12,983 bases of DNA from an uncultured Bacteroidales bacterium (GCA_937885465.1 CAKZZM010000055.1:1-12983), one strand, 5' to 3'; numbered from the stretch's first letter, positions 1 through 8,099 are shown. Translations and numbers: made by a program. Notes: generated by a model not told the origin, from the sequence alone.

Positions 1-2
1 CT

Positions 3-149
3 TTTGAAGTCAAAAGCGGCAGACGCAAAATGAACAGCGGGATGAAAGAATTTGAAAAAGCTTTCAAACCGGATCACTCATATATTATTGGCACAGGAGG
101 AATCCGTTTGGATGATTTCCTTCTATCCGATGTGGACCAATGGTTATAG
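3..149 (+). CDS. C-terminal end of an AAA ATPase with DUF4143 domain (partial)
   Basis: This is an open frame that enters from the left edge and ends at TAG 147-149, giving the last 48 residues of a protein. It reads FEVKSGRRKMNSG near the start and IIGTGGIRLDDFL near the end. That matches, from memory of the family, the tail of the ATP-binding proteins with a C-terminal DUF4143 domain that are common in Bacteroidales, where a VEVKSG-type motif sits in a PD-(D/E)XK-like fold. Their cellular role is not settled. It is the only gene on the plus strand, runs convergently towards the polysaccharide operon, and is closed by a strong terminator 39 bases after its stop. It probably marks the edge of the glycan locus. 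The ATPase core with its Walker motifs lies outside the window, so the family call depends on this tail alone. Confidence 0.7.
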   Translation, partial: FEVKSGRRKMNSGMKEFEKAFKPDHSYIIGTGGIRLDDFLLSDVDQWL

Positions 150-187
150 TCCTATAAGTCTGTCAGTATGTCAAAGGTCGTTTGTAT

Positions 188-220
188 ATAGTGGTGGTCA
201 CCCGACCACTGCTATTTTTT
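188..220 (+). terminator. Rho-independent terminator after the ATPase gene
   Basis: Bases 188-199 pair with 204-215 to form a 12-bp stem with two G-T wobbles, closed by a four-base loop (ACCC, 200-203). A run of six T follows (215-220). The T-run lies on the plus-strand side, so it terminates the ATPase transcript. Read from the minus strand the hairpin has A residues before it and no good T-run after it, so it is at best a weak terminator for the sugar operon. Confidence 0.85.
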
Positions 221-234
221 ATATGCTGCAAATG

Positions 235-687
235 CTATTGATTGCATGATTGCAAGTATCCATTTATTAATTCTACATCTCTTATATCTTTTTCGCGACC
301 TTGCCACTCTTTACGTTCTAATAGTAATGGCAAAGTGGCGAACTTTATTCCATAATATGTAAAGTGGTATTTTGGATTCTCTATTAATTCATCATCAGAT
401 ATTGTTTTTCTATTCTTGCTCCTTGCCCAGTTTTGACTTACCATTTCTACAAACTCTGAAAATGGAACTACCCCCGAAGATGCAAATCGCTCTCTGTATT
501 TTGAGGTCATTACGAAATCGACATCGTGATTCTCTCGTATACCATAAATTGTTAGAATAGACGATCCCACTACACATATCTCACTCAGCGGTATGGCATT
601 TTGTATCAAATCTATCTTCAATTCTATTAAGGCGAGGTTTAATTTGTCTGCGCCCCCCCCCCCAGTAAAGACTCGCCATTCGCACAT
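235..687 (-). CDS. Nucleotidyltransferase-like segment, out of frame with the upstream gene at a G tract
   Basis: Read alone this frame gives 150 residues, opening at an ATG (687) that lies inside the preceding gene, and ending at TAG 235-237. Residues 36-60 read as a nucleotidyltransferase-fold signature: a strand, then GSS (41-43), a helix, and DVDF (55-58), the expected metal-binding acid pair. The first dozen residues are only an out-of-frame reading of the previous gene's end and of the G tract, so the real domain begins at about ADKLNLAL (residue 13). With 12 G (or 9) instead of 11 the upstream frame would read straight into this domain. I infer that it is normally the C-terminal part of the 639-2195 protein and is currently switched off, or else translated weakly from an internal start. 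A decayed remnant, or a miscounted homopolymer in the assembly, are alternatives. The specific substrate is unknown. Confidence 0.6.
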   Translation of the reverse strand: MCEWRVFTGGGGADKLNLALIELKIDLIQNAIPLSEICVVGSSILTIYGIRENHDVDFVMTSKYRERFASSGVVPFSEFVEMVSQNWARSKNRKTISDDELIENPKYHFTYYGIKFATLPLLLERKEWQGREKDIRDVELINGYLQSCNQ

Positions 688-2195
688 TCACGAAGTAGCT
701 TCAAAACGTCTTGGGCTTCAGTATTTAAGAACTCTTCACTTTTAGCATCAAATTCCGCCAAATGATTTTGCAAATACTCAATATGGTGACGTTTCTGCTT
801 GTTGTTGACTACTTCATATAGGCGAATTACCAATTCATCTTCCAAGATGGGTTTGTAATAGTTTTGTTCTCCAACTCTTCTTTTCAGCATCTGCGGAATG
901 AAATCAGCGTTGGGAATCAGCAATTCAGATGCTATATCAAATTGATAAATCAAATGTCCATCCAACTCTACTCTTATCATTTTGTGATATTTAGATTTAT
1001 CTATCACATTAATTGAGTATGGAAGTGACATACTATGGAGTGAAATGACTATCTTTTCGCAGATAGTGTTAAAATCACTTTTGCTACAAATAATATCCAT
1101 ATCTTTTCCCAAAGGATAATTCTTCGGAAAATCACTTGGCATATAAGGAACATCTGTTTTAGTTAACACATATTCATAAGACGAAATTGCATCTATGATT
1201 TCTGCGACATTTAGAAATTGATATTGAAACAATTTGTCAATAAATTCGTTCTGATAGAAGTTGTCACCAATATGGCATATAATATCATGGAAATAATTCG
1301 GCAATTTGTCTTTATAGCAGTTTCTAATAATTCTTTTAATATCTTCACATTCCACAGAAAGCGTATTTTGTGTAGAATCTTTACGGCGGAAACGAGGTTG
1401 ATTAAGATTGAGTTTTACCACACGGATCACCCAATTATCATCCTGAATATTCTGTTTCATATACTCAATCTTTTTCTCAATCTTCCATTTCTCGATGTCA
1501 TCTACCGCATAGATTTTGCGCGCCATCTGTGTATAATTGAATGTATTGAACATATAATCCCTATAGGAATCTACTTCACAAACTAATTTTAATCTCTCAA
1601 TGATTTCATCATAAAAGGGAGCAACAGGAGCCCACAATGTACAAACAAACGGAACTTGAATTTCGTTTTTTAATCTCTCAAAACGAAATTTAATTTCTGT
1701 AATCTCATTTACAGAAAAATCATTCTCTATAAACCAATTAATGCCATAATCAACATTGGGCCATTCTGCTTGAAGTTGGCATGAAACAGAATAACTTTTA
1801 TGAAAAAGTGCTAATGCTATCCTATGGCTACCATTCCACAAATGTAAGTCATAGTTAATAAGTATCTCTGATTTATCATCATAGCCATTTTTTTCATATG
1901 ATTTAATCAATTCAACGAATCTTTCTTCAGCTGTTTCCCATTCTTCGCCCTTTCTTTTATTTTGCATTTTCCTATACAATACCCATCCAAAGTCATTTTC
2001 TCCATAATAATTCTCGATTGCTAACAAACGAACAATTATGTCATACCTGGAGAATCCTTGATTATCATTCTCTTGGAAAAACAATTCTCTTACATCATAA
2101 ACATGATGCATTACAGGGAATTCTTTCAGAGGAAAAAGCAATTGGTGTATATTCTTATACCACCTCTTTATTTTTCGAAATCTAAATCGTCTCAT
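639..2195 (-). CDS. ParB-like / nucleotidyltransferase-like protein of the glycan locus
   Basis: I do not recognise a named family. From the ATG at 2195 it is 518 residues. Residues 113-131 read INYDLHLWNGSHRIALALF, resembling the ParB/sulfiredoxin-type fold (a polar loop followed by GxHR). The middle (about 180-300) has no motif I can name. Residues 360-425 contain YPLGKDMDII and later QFDIASELL, suggesting a nucleotidyltransferase-like fold. The frame is also open up to an ATG at 2258, but that start would overlap the GT2 gene by 46 bases. The 2195 start lies 17 bases after the GT2 stop and begins with a basic stretch (MRRFRFRKIKRWYKN), so I prefer it. The C terminus ends just after a glycine run encoded by the G tract, and the frame may sometimes continue into the next segment. 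It is AT-rich, like the GT2 gene. A role in modifying the glycan is inferred from position only. Confidence 0.75.
   Translation of the reverse strand: MRRFRFRKIKRWYKNIHQLLFPLKEFPVMHHVYDVRELFFQENDNQGFSRYDIIVRLLAIENYYGENDFGWVLYRKMQNKRKGEEWETAEERFVELIKSYEKNGYDDKSEILINYDLHLWNGSHRIALALFHKSYSVSCQLQAEWPNVDYGINWFIENDFSVNEITEIKFRFERLKNEIQVPFVCTLWAPVAPFYDEIIERLKLVCEVDSYRDYMFNTFNYTQMARKIYAVDDIEKWKIEKKIEYMKQNIQDDNWVIRVVKLNLNQPRFRRKDSTQNTLSVECEDIKRIIRNCYKDKLPNYFHDIICHIGDNFYQNEFIDKLFQYQFLNVAEIIDAISSYEYVLTKTDVPYMPSDFPKNYPLGKDMDIICSKSDFNTICEKIVISLHSMSLPYSINVIDKSKYHKMIRVELDGHLIYQFDIASELLIPNADFIPQMLKRRVGEQNYYKPILEDELVIRLYEVVNNKQKRHHIEYLQNHLAEFDAKSEEFLNTEAQDVLKLLRECANGESLLGGGAQTN
653..663 (-). repeat. 11-base poly-G tract (coding strand), probable phase-variation site
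   Basis: Eleven consecutive C on the plus strand (G on the coding strand) sit in surroundings that are clearly AT-rich. The tract lies inside the last codons of the 639-2195 gene, where it encodes a short glycine run, 14 bases before its TAA stop. Its length sets the frame: 11 G gives the stop, while 12 or 9 G continues into the 235-638 nucleotidyltransferase-like segment. G tracts of this kind switch surface-glycan genes on and off by slipped-strand mispairing in Campylobacter and other bacteria. That it does so here is inference. Confidence 0.7.
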
Positions 2196-2212
2196 TGTTA
2201 TATTTGTTATCT

Positions 2213-3304
2213 TTAAAACATTCGCTTTATTTTCCGTAACGGATACCCGATCAGCCATTTATACCCATATAATTTTGACCTATAGTAAGATTTCCATAAT
2301 TTATATACAATTCCTGTTGATGACAACATCCGCTGAAGCATTTTTCTCAATTCCAAATCAGATTGGTATTCACAAAGTTCTTTTGCGTATGGCCTCAACT
2401 CTTTTGACCAACTAAGGCAAGCTTGATAAAAGTATTTCCTTTTATCCTCCTTAGATACACTACCGTTATTATTATGATAATTATAACGGAACAAGACCTC
2501 ATTGAAATCATTTAGTAGCCCTAATTCCCATTGGCGTTTAATCGCCCTTGGACGGCCAATTGTAAAATAGAGAAATGCCACGACCCCATTAAAATCATGC
2601 GCGGCACATTGGTTGGATAATGAAGGACGTCGTTGTATTAAAAGAGGATATTGCAGATATAATACTGGAAATTCTTTTGCTGCATACATGAAAGGGACTA
2701 CATGTTCAAAACCAAGACAATCATTGGGGTAAACATCTTTATATCGTGATTTAAACATTTCCGTACGCACTACGCTTACTGAAACAAAACCTTGCTCGTT
2801 TTGATGTTCGGAAGCGAAGACTCGTAAATCTGGGTAATATTTTTCTCCACAACTAAAATCTGATGTCCCGACAATGTTCAAAGATTCCACATCTAAATTA
2901 TTTTCTTTTGTACGACCTACTAATCGATTAAATACTAACTTGCCTACGTTAGGATATTTTTTCAACGATGATAATAACATATCAGTCATGAAAGGTGAAG
3001 GAATATCATCATCGGCAAATACCATGAAGAAAAGCCCAATTGCATTTTCTGCAGACCTGATGATTGAATTTCCGACATCAACATGCTCTGTGTAAGATAT
3101 TATTTTAAAAAATGGATGTGCTTCATAGAATTCGTGAAGTGCATTTTCTGTGTTGTCGGTTGAAGCATTATTGCACACTATCAAGTCGACTTCATTATCA
3201 TTTCGTTTGATTTGATCTTCAAATAAAGATAATGTATATAGCAATATATCTGCACGATTATATGTCGGGATAAGAATTGACAATATTTTTTCGGGATCTT
3301 TCAT
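2213..3304 (-). CDS. Family 2 glycosyltransferase
   Basis: This 363-residue protein is a GT-A fold inverting glycosyltransferase. It opens with ILSILIPTYNRADILLYTL (residues 7-25), followed by CNNASTDNT (44-52), the nucleotide-binding region. FADDDIP (96-102) holds the DxD-type metal site that binds the diphosphate of the sugar donor. No long hydrophobic membrane segment is visible; the C terminus is strongly basic (RSKLYGYKWLIGYPLRKIKRMF region), which could bring it to the inner membrane where lipid-linked glycan units are built. Its start is one base after the SDR stop codon, so the two are probably translationally coupled. Given the CDP-3,6-dideoxyhexose genes upstream, it may transfer that sugar, as the GT2 enzyme WbaV/RfbV does with abequose in Salmonella. 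That assignment comes from context, and donor and acceptor cannot be read from the sequence. Confidence 0.9.
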   Translation of the reverse strand: MKDPEKILSILIPTYNRADILLYTLSLFEDQIKRNDNEVDLIVCNNASTDNTENALHEFYEAHPFFKIISYTEHVDVGNSIIRSAENAIGLFFMVFADDDIPSPFMTDMLLSSLKKYPNVGKLVFNRLVGRTKENNLDVESLNIVGTSDFSCGEKYYPDLRVFASEHQNEQGFVSVSVVRTEMFKSRYKDVYPNDCLGFEHVVPFMYAAKEFPVLYLQYPLLIQRRPSLSNQCAAHDFNGVVAFLYFTIGRPRAIKRQWELGLLNDFNEVLFRYNYHNNNGSVSKEDKRKYFYQACLSWSKELRPYAKELCEYQSDLELRKMLQRMLSSTGIVYKLWKSYYRSKLYGYKWLIGYPLRKIKRMF

Positions 3305-3305
3305 A

Positions 3306-4196
3306 TTAATAGCAATTTATTTGATCCATCATTTTGAGAGTAGCAGAAAAGCCTATTTTTTCTAACAAAACATCTTTCGTTAATGCCAAATATCTCATAT
3401 TCGTGTCCATACGTTGCACACCACCAAACCAGTCCGGCGACATTTGTTTACCATAGGCTTCGCAAATCTGCACAACAATTTGTTTTACAGTTAGTGTTCC
3501 TGAACCTGCAATATTATATATTCCTGAAGATAGGGAATGCATATATGCCTTATCTAATACTACCGGCACCTCGCTTGCGCATAGATATTGTCGTACTTGC
3601 TCTCCAGAAGTAAAATGCAGATTTTCTCCATTTCGAATTGCACTAATTGTATATGGAATCAACCGCATTGGATTTTCTCCCGGACCATAAATCGTGGGCA
3701 ATATAAAGTGCCAATGTGTAAAATCATGCTTATAAGATGTTACAAATCGTGTCAACATTCGTTTGGACACTACATAATCTGTTGGAGCTGGTGCATTCGC
3801 ATTTATAATATCATCTTCTGTCGCAGGACGATTTAATGTAGTTTCTCCTAGTTCAAAATAGCTACCAAATGTAACAAATACTCCTTTATAATCAACTTGT
3901 TTAAGCATATTACATATCCTAACAGGAACATTAACATTAAGTGCATATATTAAATCTGCACTTTCCTTAAGGTTGGACTGAATACCCGCTCCAACAGCAT
4001 AGACAATAATGTCTGCTTCACATAATTTATCCACCTCTATATATCCGGACGTTAAGTCAATCGAATAAAAGTGCCTATATGAGTGTTGAGTCGGTTTATC
4101 CAACCCAAACATATCCAACGCCCATCCTTTATCTATTGCATATTTAGCAATAGTTGTTGAAAGGAAGCCATTTGTACCTATTATTGCTATTTTCAT
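3306..4196 (-). CDS. Extended SDR, NAD-dependent epimerase/dehydratase family; candidate CDP-4-keto-3,6-dideoxyhexose 4-reductase
   Basis: A 296-residue short-chain dehydrogenase/reductase of the extended type. The Rossmann glycine motif is GTNGFLS (residues 7-13), the NAD(P)-side strand ends YAVGAG (66-71), and the catalytic pair is YVVSK (Y141, K145) with a serine upstream in TFGSYFE (109-115). LPTIYGPGE lies in the substrate lobe, as in other sugar-nucleotide SDRs. The cluster makes a CDP-4-keto-3,6-dideoxy sugar and needs a 4-reductase to give abequose, paratose or a related sugar; this is the only unassigned SDR in the window, so it is the natural candidate. The specificity is inferred: sequence alone does not separate a reductase from an epimerase here. 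It directly precedes the GT2 gene with a one-base gap, which suggests a paired product and user. Confidence 0.85.
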   Translation of the reverse strand: MKIAIIGTNGFLSTTIAKYAIDKGWALDMFGLDKPTQHSYRHFYSIDLTSGYIEVDKLCEADIIVYAVGAGIQSNLKESADLIYALNVNVPVRICNMLKQVDYKGVFVTFGSYFELGETTLNRPATEDDIINANAPAPTDYVVSKRMLTRFVTSYKHDFTHWHFILPTIYGPGENPMRLIPYTISAIRNGENLHFTSGEQVRQYLCASEVPVVLDKAYMHSLSSGIYNIAGSGTLTVKQIVVQICEAYGKQMSPDWFGGVQRMDTNMRYLALTKDVLLEKIGFSATLKMMDQINCY

Positions 4197-4316
4197 TGCG
4201 CTTTCAACATTTATTGTGTTTAATTATATTTACGCCTCACTTACGAGAGGCATACGGGACAGATACGAGAGGATAAGAGCGAGCATTTACAATATAACAT
4301 TAACTCTTTCCTAAAA
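4197..4316. other. Intergenic spacer with a repeated motif
   Basis: These 120 bases lie between the stop of the NB-ARC gene and the start of the SDR. I see no open frame, convincing hairpin with T-run, or Bacteroidota promoter (TAnnTTTG). The middle holds a low-complexity stretch in which ACGAGAGG occurs twice (4243-4250 and 4265-4272), and one copy of a 23-base motif that recurs at 10840-10862. Confidence 0.6.
4238..4260. repeat. Intergenic 23-base repeat, copy 1
   Basis: It matches 10840-10862 at 21 of 23 positions by direct comparison; both contain CACTTACGAG and CATACGGGAC separated by three bases (AGG here, CGA there). Both copies lie in non-coding gaps in the same orientation, a few tens of bases downstream of a gene's stop or just after it. 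The function is unknown; it may be the scar of a repeat-flanked insertion. Confidence 0.65.
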
Positions 4317-6953
4317 TTATTTTTTAGACCTAATTGACTTTATCCAATTACGTTTAGATTCAAATTGTAAAATAAAATTCTGAGGACCATAATTAATAAT
4401 GTAATTGCATATCTCTATAGCAAGATCTATTTTTCTTAATCGCACTAAAATATCAACATAACTATTGAATGCCGTAATAATACTCTGCCTAGTACTTGTC
4501 TTATATTCATTCAATTTATGTTTCACTACTAATCTGAAAAGAGGTTGTCCTATATGAGAATCAATACTTTTGCACTCATTAATTTGATTTCGTCTCGCTA
4601 TTTCATAATCTGAATATTGAATTTCATTATAATACATTTTATCCTTTAATTCTCGCCATTGAGTAAGGATGTTTAATGAGCGATACATCAATAATACAGA
4701 TTGTATTTCGATATCGTACTCATTATGAGCTCTCACTCCACTATTGCGATAATCACTTAATATAGTTATTGCTTTTGCTCGTTCAGAAGGGCTTCCATTA
4801 CCCCAATTTGTAATAGCCCAGCGCAATGCAAATATTGCATACAAATCTCTATTTGATGATTGTATTGTTATAGAAGTAAAATGGGTACTATATTTCTCAA
4901 AGACATCCAATGCATCAGTACGTTTACCACAATCAAGGATTAAATAACTTGTTAAATTCATAATAGCACTTAACCGAACCTCTAATGGGCTTGTTGGTCT
5001 ATTCAAGATTTGCTTATATGACTCTATAGTTTCAATCTCGCTTTTTGCCAAACGATTTGCGTTCGCGTTATTTAACAGCGAATGTTCTATATCTGCCTCT
5101 TTGTCTTTATTTATTTGATTACATCTTGAGTTACAACTGCCTATAAATGATGAATCACGCTGAGCAAACTGCCGATTCATAATTTCCAAAATTTCTTTTG
5201 AATAGACCTCATAGTATGCATTTTCATCATCCGTGGTTTTTATCAACTTTAACTTTTTGAGTTCATCAACGGATGAATTGAAGCCATCGTCATCATTCTC
5301 CATATTTAGAATGTACTTAATTTTCGTTAGTACATTAGTCATATTATCTTTTGAAACAATTAACCCCATCGCGACAAACACGTCTTTTGCCTTTGGAGAT
5401 AGGTAGTCATACATTCTGCCATAAAGAAAGTCCACAGCCGATTTAGAAGTCTTAATGTTAATTCCTATTGCTTTATCAATGCCCTGCTGACCTATAATGA
5501 AAGCCAACTGAAGTATGAAAAGAGGGCGACCACTTGTTATATTGAAAATCTTTGTTCGTACTTCTTCTTTTTCCAACTTTTGCATGTCTTGATTTGATAT
5601 CACTATACTCTCATTAGTCAAGGTTGACTTAAGGAATGCAATTGTATTTTCAATATTAAGTTCGCTTGTTTTAATTTCTTGCCCAATTGATACACTAGCA
5701 GCTCTTGTAGTTACTACAACTTTATGATGATTGACATCTAATCTCATTAGAAAATCCGATATCTTGTTCGCTTCCTCTTTGGCAAAAGATTCAAAATCGT
5801 CAATAACAATTAACATTTTTCCGTCAAAGTTGATAATATTTTCTTGCGAACGGTCAGAATTGCTATTATATACAAGTTTATTCAATGCAATAATTACATC
5901 CTCAAAAGTTGAGATTGAACTTGATATATTTTCTATTGTACCTTTATAATAGTCATACTTTCTATCTTTTGCGGAAAGAAATATAATATAGTCAAATTTT
6001 TTATTATCAACACTCACATAGTGATCACAAATATCCTGTATTGTGGCTGTTTTGCCAATCCCCCCATGTCCCCACAATGTAGCACACACATTAGCCTTAT
6101 TGTCAAGAAACGCTATTATATCTTTTTTAATGCCGACATCGATATATGTTTTAAAGTTTTTGTCGTATACATTCCGGATTGTACCATTGCTAAACCGTTC
6201 TCTATAACCATCATTGGATAGGGATAAAGATATAAATGGAGACCAAACTACATCTTCAGTACCAGTATAGTTTAACCTATTATAGTGTATTTTCCCTAAC
6301 AACTTATCTGAAATTCTATTGAATATAAAACATTTATCTCCGCCATCATTGATTCGAATAAAGGGAGAAACGTTATAATAATGATTGTCAGACATATAAA
6401 TATACAGGCAATCCGTTTGAAAAGCAAAAATCGCCAATGGACATGTCCACGGAACTATACCATCAGGAGAACACCCGTATTTTATACTAAAAGCCTTTCC
6501 TTCCTTAATGTTATTTACCCATATAAAATCAAAATCTCCGTTAAATAAAGTATGGGAAGAAGAAATTAACGTCGTGTATATATTGTTGATATCCTCTTCT
6601 AAATTACGTTTTGAGTCGGAAAATGTGAAGCCATGTCCCAATTGAGTATTTCTGATTGCCGGATAAGCATTTAATGCCTTAGATATACGTTTGTCTCCAA
6701 AAAATTCTTTTTCTTCATCTAGTCGACGAGTTACTTGAACTATAGTTCCAATAGAAGGACAAAGAATGTCGTTTGATAATGACTCTTTTTCATCCAAAGG
6801 TTGATCTTCAAAATGTTTATTCCACAAATATCCCAACATCAAAATAAGCAAGTACTCGATTCTTGACTGATAATAAACTATCATATCTTCTCCATTTTGA
6901 AGTACTTTAGCAATTTCAATTCTTTGATTAATTTTAGAAAGAATATAATTCAT
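4317..6953 (-). CDS. HEPN-like / NB-ARC STAND ATPase, probable anti-phage defence protein
   Basis: An 878-residue protein with three parts. Residues 1-140 are mostly helical and contain AIRNTQLGHGF, with R101-N102 and H107 fitting the Rx4-6H motif of HEPN ribonucleases. Residues about 255-520 are an NB-ARC type P-loop ATPase: Walker A GHGGIGKT (295-302), Walker B LIVIDD (381-386), the arginine-bearing VVVTTR (412-417) and a GLPL-like SGRPLF (474-479). Residues about 600-878 look like helical TPR-like repeats that could be the sensor. This order (effector, STAND ATPase, repeats) is that of bacterial NLR-like immune proteins that sense infection and then kill or arrest the cell. The HEPN call rests on one motif and is tentative; the ATPase is firm. 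Residues about 140-250 are unassigned. The gene is very AT-rich, has no enzymatic link with its neighbours and sits between RfbG and the SDR, so it is likely inserted cargo. A regulatory role cannot be excluded. Confidence 0.85.
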   Translation of the reverse strand: MNYILSKINQRIEIAKVLQNGEDMIVYYQSRIEYLLILMLGYLWNKHFEDQPLDEKESLSNDILCPSIGTIVQVTRRLDEEKEFFGDKRISKALNAYPAIRNTQLGHGFTFSDSKRNLEEDINNIYTTLISSSHTLFNGDFDFIWVNNIKEGKAFSIKYGCSPDGIVPWTCPLAIFAFQTDCLYIYMSDNHYYNVSPFIRINDGGDKCFIFNRISDKLLGKIHYNRLNYTGTEDVVWSPFISLSLSNDGYRERFSNGTIRNVYDKNFKTYIDVGIKKDIIAFLDNKANVCATLWGHGGIGKTATIQDICDHYVSVDNKKFDYIIFLSAKDRKYDYYKGTIENISSSISTFEDVIIALNKLVYNSNSDRSQENIINFDGKMLIVIDDFESFAKEEANKISDFLMRLDVNHHKVVVTTRAASVSIGQEIKTSELNIENTIAFLKSTLTNESIVISNQDMQKLEKEEVRTKIFNITSGRPLFILQLAFIIGQQGIDKAIGINIKTSKSAVDFLYGRMYDYLSPKAKDVFVAMGLIVSKDNMTNVLTKIKYILNMENDDDGFNSSVDELKKLKLIKTTDDENAYYEVYSKEILEIMNRQFAQRDSSFIGSCNSRCNQINKDKEADIEHSLLNNANANRLAKSEIETIESYKQILNRPTSPLEVRLSAIMNLTSYLILDCGKRTDALDVFEKYSTHFTSITIQSSNRDLYAIFALRWAITNWGNGSPSERAKAITILSDYRNSGVRAHNEYDIEIQSVLLMYRSLNILTQWRELKDKMYYNEIQYSDYEIARRNQINECKSIDSHIGQPLFRLVVKHKLNEYKTSTRQSIITAFNSYVDILVRLRKIDLAIEICNYIINYGPQNFILQFESKRNWIKSIRSKK

Positions 6954-7001
6954 AAGTTTAATAAATTTAATGTTCGAGCAACTCTACTGATAGATCTTCA
7001 C

Positions 7002-8072
7002 CTATTCTGCGGTTGTGGTAAATGATTTTATTTCCTTTACACACAACTGATATACATTCTCGCGATGATACCGTTTATACCAATCGGCAGTCAAAGCAAT
7101 AGCCTCAGCCGTAGTCAAACGCGGTTGCCACCCGAGACGGTTTTGCGCTTTGGTTATATCCAGCATCAGCAGATTGGCTTCGTGCGGAGCGTTGGAGTCT
7201 GTTTGGTCAAGGAGTTCGCCTTTGCCATAAATCTCCGTCAGCATTGTTGCTACATCCCATACCGGCACAACGGCATCCATCTTAGGACCGAAGTTCCAGC
7301 CTTCGCAATATTCAGTCGGGCTCTCCCACATCTTCTGAGCAAGAAGCATGTACCCGCTAAGCGGCTCCAACACATGCTGCCATGGACGGACGGCATGACG
7401 GTTGCGGATGACGATTGGCTTATCCGCTTCGATGGCACGGATGCAATCCGGAATAATTCTATCTTTTGCCCAATCGCCACCACCGATGACATTTCCTGCA
7501 CGAACGGACGCGATAGATTTACCATGCTTGGCATATTCTGCCGGATTCATGAAGGATCTGCGCCAACTGCTGATAGCTATCTCGCAAGCACCTTTGCTAC
7601 TACTATAAGGATCATATCCGCCCATTGGTTCGTCCTCTGTATATGCGTGATTGATTTCGCGATTCTCATAGCATTTATCGGTAGTGATCATTACTGCCAC
7701 TTTCGCAGACGGACACTGACGAAAAGCCTCCATCACGTTGATGGTTCCCATCACGTTCGTCTGCCATGTATCAACCGGCTCTTCATAACTGAGACGCACT
7801 AATGGTTGTGCAGCCAAATGAAAAACTATCTCCGGTTGATACTCATTGAAGATGCGTTTCATTGCTTCTGCGTCACGAATGTCCGCACGCAAATCGGCTT
7901 TAATCTTCTTACCGATTCCTGATAATACAAAATTATCCTTCGGCATATGCGGGTCAAGGGCTACGCCTATCACTTCCGCACCTAATTCGTGCAGCCAGAT
8001 TGAAAGCCATGAGCCTTTGAAACCGGTATGACCGGTTATCAAGACGCGCTTGTTTTTATAAAAATCTTTCAT
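7002..8072 (-). CDS. rfbG: CDP-glucose 4,6-dehydratase
   Basis: Converts CDP-D-glucose to CDP-4-keto-6-deoxy-D-glucose, the second step towards CDP-3,6-dideoxyhexoses. The protein has 356 residues, the usual length. It shows the extended-SDR features: VLITGHTGFKGSW (10-22) binds NAD, LAAQPLV (87-92) follows strand 4, ITTDKCYEN (129-137) and YSSSKG (Y156, K160) form the active site, and RAGNVIGGGDWAKDRIIPD and RPWQHVLEPLSGY are typical of this subgroup. It is normally a direct neighbour of rfbF and rfbH; here a four-helix-bundle gene with repeat flanks lies between it and rfbH. It appears clearly richer in G+C than the genes that follow it. The start ATG at 8072 gives the expected N terminus (MKDFYKNKRVLITGH). 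The next gene begins 48 bases after its stop. Confidence 0.95.
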   Translation of the reverse strand: MKDFYKNKRVLITGHTGFKGSWLSIWLHELGAEVIGVALDPHMPKDNFVLSGIGKKIKADLRADIRDAEAMKRIFNEYQPEIVFHLAAQPLVRLSYEEPVDTWQTNVMGTINVMEAFRQCPSAKVAVMITTDKCYENREINHAYTEDEPMGGYDPYSSSKGACEIAISSWRRSFMNPAEYAKHGKSIASVRAGNVIGGGDWAKDRIIPDCIRAIEADKPIVIRNRHAVRPWQHVLEPLSGYMLLAQKMWESPTEYCEGWNFGPKMDAVVPVWDVATMLTEIYGKGELLDQTDSNAPHEANLLMLDITKAQNRLGWQPRLTTAEAIALTADWYKRYHRENVYQLCVKEIKSFTTTAE

Positions 8073-8099
8073 ATCGCTTAACGTTTAACGATTGAACGC
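8073..8099. repeat. Short degenerate tandem repeat between the four-helix-bundle gene and rfbG
   Basis: The gap reads as imperfect 7-8 base units of the type CGCTTAA / CGTTTAA / CGATTGAA, ending in the stop codon region of the four-helix-bundle gene and continuing to about 8105. It is the downstream counterpart of the cleaner 8-base repeat on the other side of that gene. Confidence 0.6.

Noticed and set aside
188..220. The terminator as a shared bidirectional terminator for the sugar operon
   Set aside because: The minus-strand side has no T-run after the stem, so only plus-strand use is supported.
2196..2258. Upstream ATG (2258) for the ParB-like protein
   Set aside because: It would overlap the GT2 gene by 46 bases; the ATG at 2195 falls just after the GT2 stop and starts a plausible basic N terminus.
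7065..7802. 245-residue plus-strand open frame
   Set aside because: It is entirely opposite rfbG, which has all expected motifs; the long shadow frame comes from the higher G+C content there.
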